A stretch of DNA of 9,463 bases from Maritimibacter sp. (GTDB lineage Bacteria > Pseudomonadota > Alphaproteobacteria > Rhodobacterales > Rhodobacteraceae), in assembly GCA_020441225.1 (NCBI GenBank), contig JAGRMP010000575.1, positions 1 through 9,463 of the forward strand, read 5' to 3'. Below, one piece after another: positions 1 to 5,994 of the stretch (positions within the stretch are counted from its first letter, which is position 1; every line of letters begins with the position of its first letter). The notes under the pieces are model-generated. The model made no database searches, was not told where the DNA came from, and was given only the letters and a program-made list of their open reading frames with translations. Position numbers and translations under genes: made by a program.

Positions 1-543
1 CTCCACGGCAAACGCCGCCTCCAGCCCCTGCCCGATCTGCTCCGCGCCGCAGGCTTTCATCGCCTCGATCGCACCCCGCGACCCGCTCAGCGAAAACTGC
101 GCGATCTGCGCCCCGTCGCGGCCGTTGAGCCCGGCGAAGCTCGACGAGGCGAGCGCCTCGGCAAAGGCGAGGAACCCCGCGTCGCCGGTCCAGTCGATCC
201 CGACCGCCGGGCCCGCACCCGTCCCGGGAAGCACCCAGCGCTCCGCGCCGATGACAAACCTCACCCGCAGCGGCGCCGCGCCCAGCGCCCAGGCACCGTT
301 CTCAAGCGTCATCCCCGCTTCGACCCCGCCCGCGCCATCGGGCGTGACGGTGAGGCTCAGCTCGGTCCCCTCGGCGCTGACGGTGCTGGCGGTACAGGCG
401 AAGAGCATCGTGTCGCCATCCGCCGCGACGGCGGTGCTGTTGAACACCCAGGCGCCCGATTGTTCGTATTGCGCCGCCACCGCCGGCACAGCGCCGAAAG
501 CCGCCAGAGAAACCGCCGCCAGAAGCGAGATCCGGATCCCCAT
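1..543 (-). CDS. Exported protein of unknown function (3' end outside window)
   Basis: Reading the minus strand from the ATG at 543-541, the frame stays open to the left edge (181 codons), so the C-terminus is missing. The product begins MGIRISLLAAVSLAAFGAVPAVAAQYEQ, written here as a classic Sec signal peptide: one Arg, a hydrophobic Leu/Ala core, and a likely AVA cleavage site after about residue 24. The mature part is beta-rich and Gly/Ala-rich and has two cysteines, Cys50 and Cys165, which could form a disulfide in the periplasm. The segment FSLSGSRGAIEAMKACG near the visible end resembles the C-terminal part of many small secreted hypothetical proteins of Rhodobacteraceae, but I cannot name a family. 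A GGAGGT ribosome site lies at 553-548 on the minus strand, four bases before the ATG, which supports this start. It is divergent from the DUF3052 gene. Function unknown. Confidence 0.8.
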   Translation of the reverse strand, partial: MGIRISLLAAVSLAAFGAVPAVAAQYEQSGAWVFNSTAVAADGDTMLFACTASTVSAEGTELSLTVTPDGAGGVEAGMTLENGAWALGAAPLRVRFVIGAERWVLPGTGAGPAVGIDWTGDAGFLAFAEALASSSFAGLNGRDGAQIAQFSLSGSRGAIEAMKACGAEQIGQGLEAAFAVE

Positions 544-696
544 GAACACCTCCAGAAATTCCAAAAATCCGCGCCCAGTGTGGCGATGACCCGGGCGGGA
601 GTAAGCCGGAAAGGCGACGATCCAAAGGCGAATTCCCGGCTTGACCGGACCCGCCCGCTTGGCGACGATCTGCCGGACGCTTTCCCGGGAGGTGAC
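544..696. promoter_or_regulatory. Divergent promoter region between the exported-protein gene and the DUF3052 gene
   Basis: This 153-bp stretch separates two divergently read genes and must carry the promoters of both unless they are transcribed from elsewhere. For the plus-strand gene a candidate sigma70-type promoter is TTGACC (641-646), a 17-base spacer, then GACGAT (664-669); the -35 is good and the -10 is only a three-of-six match. The stretch also carries an exact direct repeat of GGCGACGATC (613-622 and 661-670) and an interrupted inverted repeat (592-609 with 636-657). Ribosome sites lie at its two ends: GGAGGT at 548-553 for the minus gene and GGGAGG at 687-692 for the plus gene. I saw no convincing promoter for the minus gene. 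Confidence 0.4.
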
Positions 697-1137
697 ATGG
701 CGGGATATTCCAACACGCCGCTCGACAAGAAGCTCGGGCTCGCCCATGGCCAGCGCGCGGGCTGGGTCGGCCTGCCCCGGCAGCTCGGCGGGCTTGCGCT
801 GAGCTACCGTTTCGCCCGCGCCGAACTGGTCTCGCGCGCCCGCGATCTGACCCAACGCCCCTTCGACATGATCCATGTCTTCACCGCCAGCCGGTCGGTG
901 CTGGAAGCGGATCTGAAGGAAGCGCTCGACCGCCTCGACCCGGCAGGCATGATCTGGGTGAGCTGGCCGAAAAAGGCCGCGAAGGTCCCCACCGACGTGA
1001 CCGAGGACGTGATCCGGGGCCTTGCCCTCGCCGGGCCGCTGGTCGACGTCAAGGTCTGCGCCGTCGACGAGGTCTGGTCGGGGCTCAAACTGGTGATCCG
1101 AAAGGAATTGCGCGGTACGCCCGCCCCCGAGGCCTGA
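697..1137 (+). CDS. DUF3052 family protein
   Basis: The product is 146 residues, with no signal peptide or membrane segment, so probably cytosolic. It begins MAGYSNTPLDKKLGL, the usual opening of DUF3052 proteins. The conserved body follows: an FDMIHVFTASRS strand around 56-67, IWVSWPKK at 86-93, TDVTED at 99-104, and LVDVKVCAVDEVWSGLKLVIR at about 115-135. The length fits the family and the protein looks intact. The reading frame is open much further upstream (from 460), but the family N-terminus and the GGGAGG site at 687-692, four bases before the ATG, fix the start at 697. The biochemical role of DUF3052 is, as far as I know, not established; the fold has not been assigned here. The gene stands alone, divergent from the exported-protein gene and convergent with the ABC permease gene, so the context does not reveal a partner. 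Confidence 0.9.
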   Translation: MAGYSNTPLDKKLGLAHGQRAGWVGLPRQLGGLALSYRFARAELVSRARDLTQRPFDMIHVFTASRSVLEADLKEALDRLDPAGMIWVSWPKKAAKVPTDVTEDVIRGLALAGPLVDVKVCAVDEVWSGLKLVIRKELRGTPAPEA

Positions 1138-1142
1138 CGGCA

Positions 1143-1165
1143 GAACGGTTTTCTGAAAACCGTTC
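1143..1165. terminator. Perfect hairpin, left of a tandem pair (likely bidirectional terminator)
   Basis: The arms GAACGGTTTT (1143-1152) and AAAACCGTTC (1156-1165) are perfectly complementary over 10 bp with a three-base loop CTG. The hairpin starts five bases after the DUF3052 stop codon and lies between two convergent genes, which is where a shared terminator is expected. The A/T run is in the loop-proximal part of the stem and not after the stem, so it is not a textbook intrinsic terminator; it may act as a processing or 3'-end protection structure instead. Confidence 0.6.
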
Positions 1166-1166
1166 C

Positions 1167-1189
1167 CAAGTCTTTTCACAAAAGACTTG
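1167..1189. terminator. Perfect hairpin, right of a tandem pair (likely bidirectional terminator)
   Basis: The arms CAAGTCTTTT (1167-1176) and AAAAGACTTG (1180-1189) pair perfectly over 10 bp around a CAC loop. It sits one base from the first hairpin and three bases from the stop codon (1195-1193) of the minus-strand permease gene. It shares the architecture of its neighbour (10-bp stem, three-base loop, T4/A4 next to the loop) but not its outer stem sequence. From the minus strand it is the first structure met after the ybbP stop codon. Confidence 0.6.
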
Positions 1190-1192
1190 CCG

Positions 1193-3721
1193 CTACTCCC
1201 GCCCGCGCAGCACCCGGCTCGGGCTCGTGGACAGCGGTCGCCAGGCGAAAGCCAGCCCCGCCGCCACGGTCAGCACGACGCCGCCCGCGACGATCACCAG
1301 CGCAGAGCCCGGGTCGAAGACGAACGGGGTTTCCATCACGTAATGCGACACCGCCCAGCCCGCGGCACCGCCCGCCGCCACCGCCATCAGCCCTGCCGCC
1401 GCCCCGAGCAGCCCCGAGCGCAGCGCGAAATTGGCCAGCACCCAGCCCCTGGACGCGCCCAGCGTCTTCAGCACCGCCGCCTCGTAGGTCCGCGCGCGCT
1501 CGCCCGCCGCCGCCGCGCCGATCAGCACCACCGCCCCGGTCACGAGCGTGATGAGCGCGCCATAGGTGATCGCCGCCGCCACCTTGCCCATGAGCCCGGT
1601 CACCTGGTCGATGGCGTCGCGCACCGAGATCACCGTGATATTGGGCCAGCTCCGCCCGAGATCGCGCATCAACGCGCCCTCCGCTGCCTGGTCGGCATAG
1701 ATCGTCGCGATCCAGCTGTGCGGCGCACCGGCGAGCGCCGAGGGATTCATCGCGATGGTGAAGCCCATCCCGGCGGTCGAGAAATCGACCTCGCGGAAGC
1801 TCGCGACCGTGCCTTCGATCTCGCGGCCGAGGATGTTGAGCGTCATTGCGTCGCCGATCTTCAGCCCGATTTCCGCCGCCTCCTCGGCCGAGAAACTGAT
1901 GAGCGGCGGCCCGGCGTAGTCTTCGGGCCACCACTCGCCCGCGGTGAGCGTGGTCCGCTCCGGCAGCAGGGCCGAATAGGTCACGCCCCGGTCGCCCCGC
2001 ACCACCCAGTGATCGCCCGCGACTTCTTGCGCCGGACGCCCGTCGATCTCGGTGATCATCCCGCGCAACATCGGCGCGCGGTCCATCTTGGTCACCCCCG
2101 GATCGCCCTCGATCCGGGCGGTAAAGGCGTCGATCTGGTCGGGCTGGATGTCGACCACGAAGAAACTCGGCGCCACCGCGGGCAGCTCGCGGGCGATCGC
2201 GCCGCGCAGGTTGGTGTCGATCTGCCCGACCGCGGCGAGCACCGTGAGCCCGAGCCCAAGCGACACCACCACTGCGGCGGCCTCGCCCCCCGGTCCGCCC
2301 ACCGAGGCGAGCGCCATGCGCAGCGCCGGACGTCCGCGGAGGCGCCGCGCCCCCGCCGCCCGGGCCGCCATCACCCGCACCAGCCAACCGAGCGCGACCA
2401 GCATGAGGAAGGCGGCCAGGATGCCCCCCGCGACGCCCAGCGTGATCCGGGGCGTGCCCGAGAACAGCACCGCCGCCGCCACCAGAACCGCGAGCAGCGC
2501 CGCGGTCCAGACCAGCGTCGCCCGCCGGGGCCAGGCCCGCGCGCCCGTGGCCGCATCGCGGTACAGCGCGGCGGCGCGGATGTCCTGGGTGGTCGCAAGC
2601 GGCCAGAGCGAGAACAGCGCCGCCGCCAGCGCGCCGTAGAGCACCGCCTCGAGGAGCGGGCCCGGATGCAGCCCGATGTCCACCGGCACCGGCAGCGCGG
2701 CGGTCAGGAGCGGCGCGAAGACCATGGGCAGCCCGGCGCCCAGCACCAGCCCGATTGCGATCCCGACCAGCGTCAGGAACCCGATCTGCAACCCGTAGAT
2801 GGCAAAGACCGTCCGCCGGTCGGCGCCCAGCACCTTGAGCGTCGCGATGGTCGTGGTCTTTTCGCCCAGATAGGCCCGCACCGCCGCCGAGATCCCGACG
2901 CCGCCCACGGCGAGCCCCGCGAGCCCCACGAGCACGAGAAACCGCCCGAGCCGCTCGACCGCATGGGTCACGCCGGGCGTGCCGTTGCGGGTGTCGCGCC
3001 AGCGCGGCCCGCCCGCGCCCAGCGCCGTCTCCAGCTCCGCCTCGGCCTCGGCAAGATCGGTGCCGTCGGGCAGATCCAGCCGGTAGAGCGCGTTGAACAA
3101 CGTGCCTTCGCGAATGAGCCCCGACGCCGCCAGATCCGCCGTGCGCACCAGCATCGGCGGGCCGAAGCCGAAGCCGGCGCTGGCATTGTCGGGCACCGAG
3201 ACCAGCGCCGCCATCGCGACGAAATCCTGATCGCCGAGCCGAAAGACGTCGCCGGGCGCGAGCGCCAACCGCTCCATGAGCAGCGGGCTCAGCGCCGCGC
3301 CGGGCAGACCCTCCACCCCCGCGAACATCGCCTCCAAAGGCATCGGCGGGTCGAGCTCCGGCGCGCCCAATAGCGGCCAGGCATCGTCCACCGCCTTCAC
3401 CTGGGTGAGCGCGCGGTCCTCGCCGTCCAGGGTCTGCGCCATCGAGCGGAAGTCGATCACCTCCGAGACCCGGCTCGCGATCCCGTCCAGATAGCCCAGC
3501 TCCGCCGCGCTCGCGCGCCGATAGGTAAACTCCACCTGCGCATCGCCGCCCAGCAACACCGAGCCTTCGCGCGCAAGCCCCGCCTCGATGCTGGCCCGCA
3601 CCGAACCGACCGCCGCAATCGCCGCCACGCCGAGCGCGAGACAGGCGAGGAAGATGCGAAAGCCCTTCATCCCGCCGCCCAGCTCGCGCCAGGCGATCCG
3701 CGCTGCCACCGGCCAGCTCAT
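1193..3721 (-). CDS. ybbP: YbbP-like ABC transporter permease (FtsX/MacB-type fold)
   Basis: The 842-residue inner-membrane protein has a duplicated FtsX-type permease layout. Transmembrane helix 1 is at about 20-42, followed by a large periplasmic domain (about 43-255). Helices then cluster at about 259-281, 304-333, 355-376, 402-421, 427-451 and 481-500. A second periplasmic domain (about 501-712) precedes the last helices at about 715-738, 762-792 and 806-826. Two equivalent cytoplasmic stretches, LGEKTTTIATLKVLGADRR (285-303) and RARTYEAAVLKTLGASRG (742-759), are the coupling-helix regions typical of both FtsX modules. Size and plan match E. coli YbbP (about 800 residues). Its start codon overlaps the ybbA stop by four bases (ATGA, 3721-3718), so the two are co-translated as one ABC system. 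The substrate is unknown; the superfamily includes MacB and LolC/E, which act on envelope substrates and are not ordinary importers. The gene ends at a tandem hairpin. Confidence 0.92.
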   Translation of the reverse strand: MSWPVAARIAWRELGGGMKGFRIFLACLALGVAAIAAVGSVRASIEAGLAREGSVLLGGDAQVEFTYRRASAAELGYLDGIASRVSEVIDFRSMAQTLDGEDRALTQVKAVDDAWPLLGAPELDPPMPLEAMFAGVEGLPGAALSPLLMERLALAPGDVFRLGDQDFVAMAALVSVPDNASAGFGFGPPMLVRTADLAASGLIREGTLFNALYRLDLPDGTDLAEAEAELETALGAGGPRWRDTRNGTPGVTHAVERLGRFLVLVGLAGLAVGGVGISAAVRAYLGEKTTTIATLKVLGADRRTVFAIYGLQIGFLTLVGIAIGLVLGAGLPMVFAPLLTAALPVPVDIGLHPGPLLEAVLYGALAAALFSLWPLATTQDIRAAALYRDAATGARAWPRRATLVWTAALLAVLVAAAVLFSGTPRITLGVAGGILAAFLMLVALGWLVRVMAARAAGARRLRGRPALRMALASVGGPGGEAAAVVVSLGLGLTVLAAVGQIDTNLRGAIARELPAVAPSFFVVDIQPDQIDAFTARIEGDPGVTKMDRAPMLRGMITEIDGRPAQEVAGDHWVVRGDRGVTYSALLPERTTLTAGEWWPEDYAGPPLISFSAEEAAEIGLKIGDAMTLNILGREIEGTVASFREVDFSTAGMGFTIAMNPSALAGAPHSWIATIYADQAAEGALMRDLGRSWPNITVISVRDAIDQVTGLMGKVAAAITYGALITLVTGAVVLIGAAAAGERARTYEAAVLKTLGASRGWVLANFALRSGLLGAAAGLMAVAAGGAAGWAVSHYVMETPFVFDPGSALVIVAGGVVLTVAAGLAFAWRPLSTSPSRVLRGRE

Positions 3722-4389
3722 GCGTCGATCCGTCCGTCATGCAACCGCAACACCTGGTCGCAACGCCCGGCGAGCTCCGGCGCATGCGTCACCAGCACCA
3801 GCGTCGCCCCGTGACGGTCGCGCAACCCGAACAGCAGCTCCATGATTGTGTTGCCGGTCGCCCCGTCGAGATTGCCCGTGGGCTCGTCGGCCAGCAGCAC
3901 CTCGGGGCGCACCACGGCAGCCCGCGCCAGCGCCACCCGCTGCTGCTCGCCCCCGGACATCTGGGCCGGGAAATGGTCCATCCGCGCGCCCAGCCCCACC
4001 GCCGCGAGCTCCTCGGCGGCGCGTTCGAACGCGTCCCTCGCGCCCGCCAGCTCGAGGGGGGTTGCCACGTTCTGCAGGGCCGTCATGGTGGGGATCAGGT
4101 GGAAGGATTGGAACACCACCCCCATATGATCCCTGCGGAACCGCGCCAGCGCATCCTCGCCCATCGTGGTCAGGTCGTGGCCCAACGCGGTGACCCGGCC
4201 CCCGGTGGCGCGTTCGAGCCCGCCCATCAGCATGAGGAGAGACGATTTGCCCGATCCCGACGGCCCCGTGAGCCCCAAGGTCTCGCCGCGTTCGACGGTG
4301 AGGTCGATCCCCTTCAGGATCTCCACCGGACCGGCATTGCCCATCAGGGTGAGGCGCGCATCCTCAAGCGCCAGGATCGTCTCGGCCAT
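3718..4389 (-). CDS. ybbA: YbbA-like ABC transporter ATP-binding protein
   Basis: The product is 223 residues, a complete stand-alone nucleotide-binding domain of the LolD/MacB type, bound to the inner face of the membrane through its permease. All motifs are intact: Walker [10 protein letters not shown] (42-50), Q-loop Gln94 in VVFQSF, signature MSGGEQQ (144-150), Walker B VLLADEP with the catalytic Glu169, the D-loop NLD (173-175) and the H-loop His202. The frame is open upstream to 4527, but [13 protein letters not shown] at 4389 gives the normal family N-terminus and is preceded by GGAAAGG seven bases before the ATG, so this start is preferred. It overlaps the permease gene by four bases and is divergent from tesA. 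The same tesA / ybbA-ybbP arrangement occurs in E. coli, which supports the assignment. The transported substrate is not known. Confidence 0.93.
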   Translation of the reverse strand: MAETILALEDARLTLMGNAGPVEILKGIDLTVERGETLGLTGPSGSGKSSLLMLMGGLERATGGRVTALGHDLTTMGEDALARFRRDHMGVVFQSFHLIPTMTALQNVATPLELAGARDAFERAAEELAAVGLGARMDHFPAQMSGGEQQRVALARAAVVRPEVLLADEPTGNLDGATGNTIMELLFGLRDRHGATLVLVTHAPELAGRCDQVLRLHDGRIDA

Positions 4390-4468
4390 CGGCAAACCTT
4401 TCCGTGTACTCCTGTCCCGATATGGGCTCTGGCGCTCGCGAATAAAGGCAGGTGCCGCGCTCATTTTC

Positions 4469-5068
4469 ATGACATTCCCGGCATTTGCCGAACCGGTGAC
4501 GCTGCTCGCGCTCGGCGACAGCCTCACCCAGGGCTACGGCTTGCCCGCCGATCGGGGCTTCGTGCCGCAGCTCCAGAGCTGGCTCACCGACCACGACGCC
4601 GAGGTCACGGTGATCAACGGCGGCGTCTCGGGCGACACCTCGGCGGGCGGCGCCTCGCGCATCGGCTGGGCGCTCGACCCGGCAATCGACGCGGTGATGG
4701 TCACCCTCGGCGGCAACGATCTCCTGCGCGGGATCGACCCGGCCGAGACCCGCGCCAATCTCGATACGATCCTCGCCACGGTTCAGGACAAGGGCCTGCC
4801 GGTCCTGCTCGTCGGTATGAATGCGCTCGGCAATTACGGCGCCAGCTATGCTGACGAATTCAACGCGATCTACCCGGGCCTTGCCGGCGCCCGTGACGTG
4901 CCGCTGTTTCCAAACTTCATGGCCGGGCTCGAAGCGCTCGGCGACCGGCAGAAAGTGCTGGCCGACTACCTGCAGCCCGACGCGGTGCATCCCAATGCGG
5001 ACGGCGTCGCCCTGATCGTCGACGCGATCGGACCCGCCGTGCTCGAGCTGGTCCACGCCGCCGAATAG
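4469..5068 (+). CDS. tesA: Arylesterase / lysophospholipase L1-type GDSL hydrolase (TesA); start uncertain
   Basis: This is a periplasmic SGNH/GDSL serine hydrolase that cleaves acyl esters and thioesters, related to E. coli TesA. Counting from the ATG at 4469 (199 residues), the motifs are GDSLTQGYGLP with the nucleophile Ser18, the oxyanion Gly55 in GGVSGDT, GGND with Asn83, and the DAVHP block with Asp171 and His174. All catalytic residues are present. The ATG gives only MTFPAFA before the mature EPVTLLALGDS, too short for a signal peptide, while the in-frame codons just upstream encode SRIKAGAALIF, which would complete one. The real start may therefore be non-ATG: CTG at 4412, or ATA at 4442; no ATG, GTG or TTG occurs in frame between 4412 and 4469, and no good ribosome site is visible before any candidate. 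The gene is divergent from ybbA. Confidence 0.88.
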   Translation: MTFPAFAEPVTLLALGDSLTQGYGLPADRGFVPQLQSWLTDHDAEVTVINGGVSGDTSAGGASRIGWALDPAIDAVMVTLGGNDLLRGIDPAETRANLDTILATVQDKGLPVLLVGMNALGNYGASYADEFNAIYPGLAGARDVPLFPNFMAGLEALGDRQKVLADYLQPDAVHPNADGVALIVDAIGPAVLELVHAAE

Positions 5069-5080
5069 CACCGCGCCCGG

Positions 5081-5128
5081 GGTCCGTTCGGACCGCAGCA
5101 GACAGCCCGCCGCGGCCCGGGTCGGCGG
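5081..5128 (+). terminator. Possible 3' hairpins after tesA
   Basis: Two small inverted repeats follow the tesA stop codon by 12 to 40 bases: GGTCCG (5081-5086) with CGGACC (5089-5094), and CCGCCG (5107-5112) with CGGCGG (5123-5128). Neither is followed by a T run, so this is a weak terminator call. In DNA this GC-rich, short repeats like these can arise by chance. Confidence 0.25.
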
Positions 5129-5176
5129 CGGCCAAGGGTGAGTCGCCCCCGTCTGGCGCATCATGGTTAACGATCT

Positions 5177-5253
5177 GTGCAATTTGCACCGATTGTCCCT
5201 GTGTCGGCAACAAGCCGCCAGTTCCTGTCCGACTGTCTGCAGGTTTGCACCGA
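5177..5253. promoter_or_regulatory. Candidate operator: palindrome GTGCAATTTGCAC with a repeated half
   Basis: GTGCAA (5177-5182), a single T, and TTGCAC (5184-5189) form a perfect 13-base palindrome. The sequence TTTGCACCGA, which contains its right half, occurs at 5183-5192 and exactly again at 5244-5253. The two copies are 61 bases apart, close to six helical turns, so bound proteins would face nearly the same side of the DNA. The second copy ends 13 bases before the TTGACA box. This arrangement would suit a repressor or an activator of the downstream regulator gene, possibly acting on itself; no binding protein can be named from the sequence. Confidence 0.4.
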
Positions 5254-5266
5254 CGCACTATCCCTT

Positions 5267-5295
5267 TTGACAGGTGTCGTTTCGCGGTGTTTGCT
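5267..5295 (+). promoter_or_regulatory. Candidate sigma70-type promoter of the LuxR-type regulator
   Basis: A perfect TTGACA (5267-5272) is followed by a 17-base spacer and TTTGCT (5290-5295), a three-of-six match to the -10 consensus. Transcription would begin near 5302, giving a leader of about 55 bases before the TTG start at 5357. The position inside the 5'-extended reading frame argues against the GTG start at 5177. Confidence 0.4.
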
Positions 5296-5356
5296 GGCAA
5301 GTCAAACTGCCGATGGACGAGCGCCGTCCGGGCAATTGTTTGTTGGGGGTAAACAT

Positions 5357-5950
5357 TTGAGGGTACTGGTGGCTGCCAATCCCAGGCTGGGGGGCAGGCT
5401 TGAAACGACATTGCAGGCAGCCGGGGTGACATGCGATCTGGTCACCGATGCCGCGACCGCAATCGAACGGTTGCGCGTGGCCGGTGGGATCGCCCTCATC
5501 GACTACGACATGGCCGGCCTCGGAGGCACCCGCGCGGTGCAGCTCGCGCGGTCGCTGCTGGGCGACCATCCGCTCGGCGTGGTCTACGGGCTGGCGGCGC
5601 CGTCGATGGCGTCACGGGTGCTTTCGGCCGGGGCGACCGGCGTGCTGTCCGACGCGCTCGATCCCGAATCCATGCGCTCGGCGCTCGCGCTGCTCGCCAA
5701 GGGCGCGCGGTTCGCCATCTTCGGCAGCACCGCGACATTCGTGCCTTTCAACGCCGGCAAGGCGCTCACCGACCGCGAAATCCAGGTGCTGCACGGGGTC
5801 TGCGACGGTCTCCAGAACAAGGAGATCGCGCACCGATTCTCGATCAGCGAAGTGACGGTGAAAATGCATGTGCGCGCGGCCATCCGCAAACTCGGCGCGC
5901 GCAACCGCACCCAGGCGGCGATGATCGCCCGCGATCTCGGGATCGCCTGA
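5357..5950 (+). CDS. LuxR-family regulator with a degenerate receiver domain
   Basis: From the TTG at 5357 the product is 197 residues: an N-terminal receiver-like domain (about 1-118) and a C-terminal LuxR/FixJ-type helix-turn-helix (about 135-197; LTDREIQVLHGVCDGLQNKEIAHRF, written as the usual LT-RE-VL-NKEIA pattern, then VKMHVRAAIRKLG). The receiver keeps the fold pattern and an aspartate at the phosphorylation position (Asp49 in ALIDYDMAG). It lacks the acidic pair after strand 1 (VLVAANP instead of VLVDD), the Thr/Ser of strand 4 (VVYGLAAP), and the Lys of strand 5 (TGVLSDA). Phosphorylation by a kinase is therefore doubtful. The TTG is preceded by GGGGGT at 5345-5350, six bases away, and starts the fold exactly; a GTG at 5177 in the same frame is the alternative. 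No histidine kinase gene is adjacent. It converges on ccoS. Target genes are unknown. Confidence 0.85.
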   Translation: MRVLVAANPRLGGRLETTLQAAGVTCDLVTDAATAIERLRVAGGIALIDYDMAGLGGTRAVQLARSLLGDHPLGVVYGLAAPSMASRVLSAGATGVLSDALDPESMRSALALLAKGARFAIFGSTATFVPFNAGKALTDREIQVLHGVCDGLQNKEIAHRFSISEVTVKMHVRAAIRKLGARNRTQAAMIARDLGIA

Positions 5951-5951
5951 C

Positions 5952-5967
5952 CCGGGGTTGACCCCGG
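5952..5967. terminator. Hairpin between convergent luxR-type gene and ccoS
   Basis: CCGGGG (5952-5957) and CCCCGG (5962-5967) form a 6-bp all-G/C stem around TTGA, extendable by one T-A pair. It begins one base after the regulator's stop codon and lies in the 44-bp gap before the ccoS stop codon, where a shared terminator for the two convergent genes would be. There is no T run on either side. Confidence 0.45.
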
Positions 5968-5994
5968 CCCTCGCGGCCCCCGCCGCGCTCCAGC

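Larger units (their letters stand above)
5069..5356. other. Long intergenic region between tesA and the LuxR-type regulator
   Basis: This 288-bp stretch has no convincing gene. Its left part is GC-rich and has two possible hairpins just after tesA. Its right part (about 5161-5356) is visibly richer in A/T than the rest of the window. It holds the palindrome at 5177-5189, the second copy of the 10-mer TTTGCACCGA at 5244-5253, and a TTGACA promoter at 5267. The regulator's frame is open back to a GTG at 5177, which would add 60 residues (MQFAPIVPVSATSRQF and onward) with no recognisable domain. I treat that extension as non-coding because the promoter and repeats lie inside it. Confidence 0.5.

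Noticed and set aside
125..589. Plus-strand open frame opposite the exported-protein gene
   Set aside because: The product is Ser/Ala/Pro-rich low complexity; the minus strand has a signal peptide, a ribosome site and sensible composition.
1187..3373. Plus-strand open frame of 728 codons antisense to ybbP
   Set aside because: It is Arg/His/Pro/Gln-rich without hydrophobic cores or motifs, the signature of reading the antisense of a GC-rich coding frame.
1176..3785. Minus-strand open frame of 869 codons overlapping ybbP in another frame
   Set aside because: The translation is a Gly/Arg/Ala-rich low-complexity product with no domain, whereas the 842-codon frame has the full FtsX-type layout and the ATGA overlap with ybbA. 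In DNA this GC-rich, stop codons are rare and long shadow frames are expected.
4364..5182. Minus-strand open frame opposite tesA
   Set aside because: It overlaps a complete GDSL hydrolase with all catalytic residues, and its own translation has no recognisable domain.
5069..5356. FNR box (TTGAT-N4-ATCAA) expected near a cbb3 assembly operon
   Set aside because: No such match was seen in the intergenic stretches inside the window; the promoter of ccoG lies beyond the right edge.
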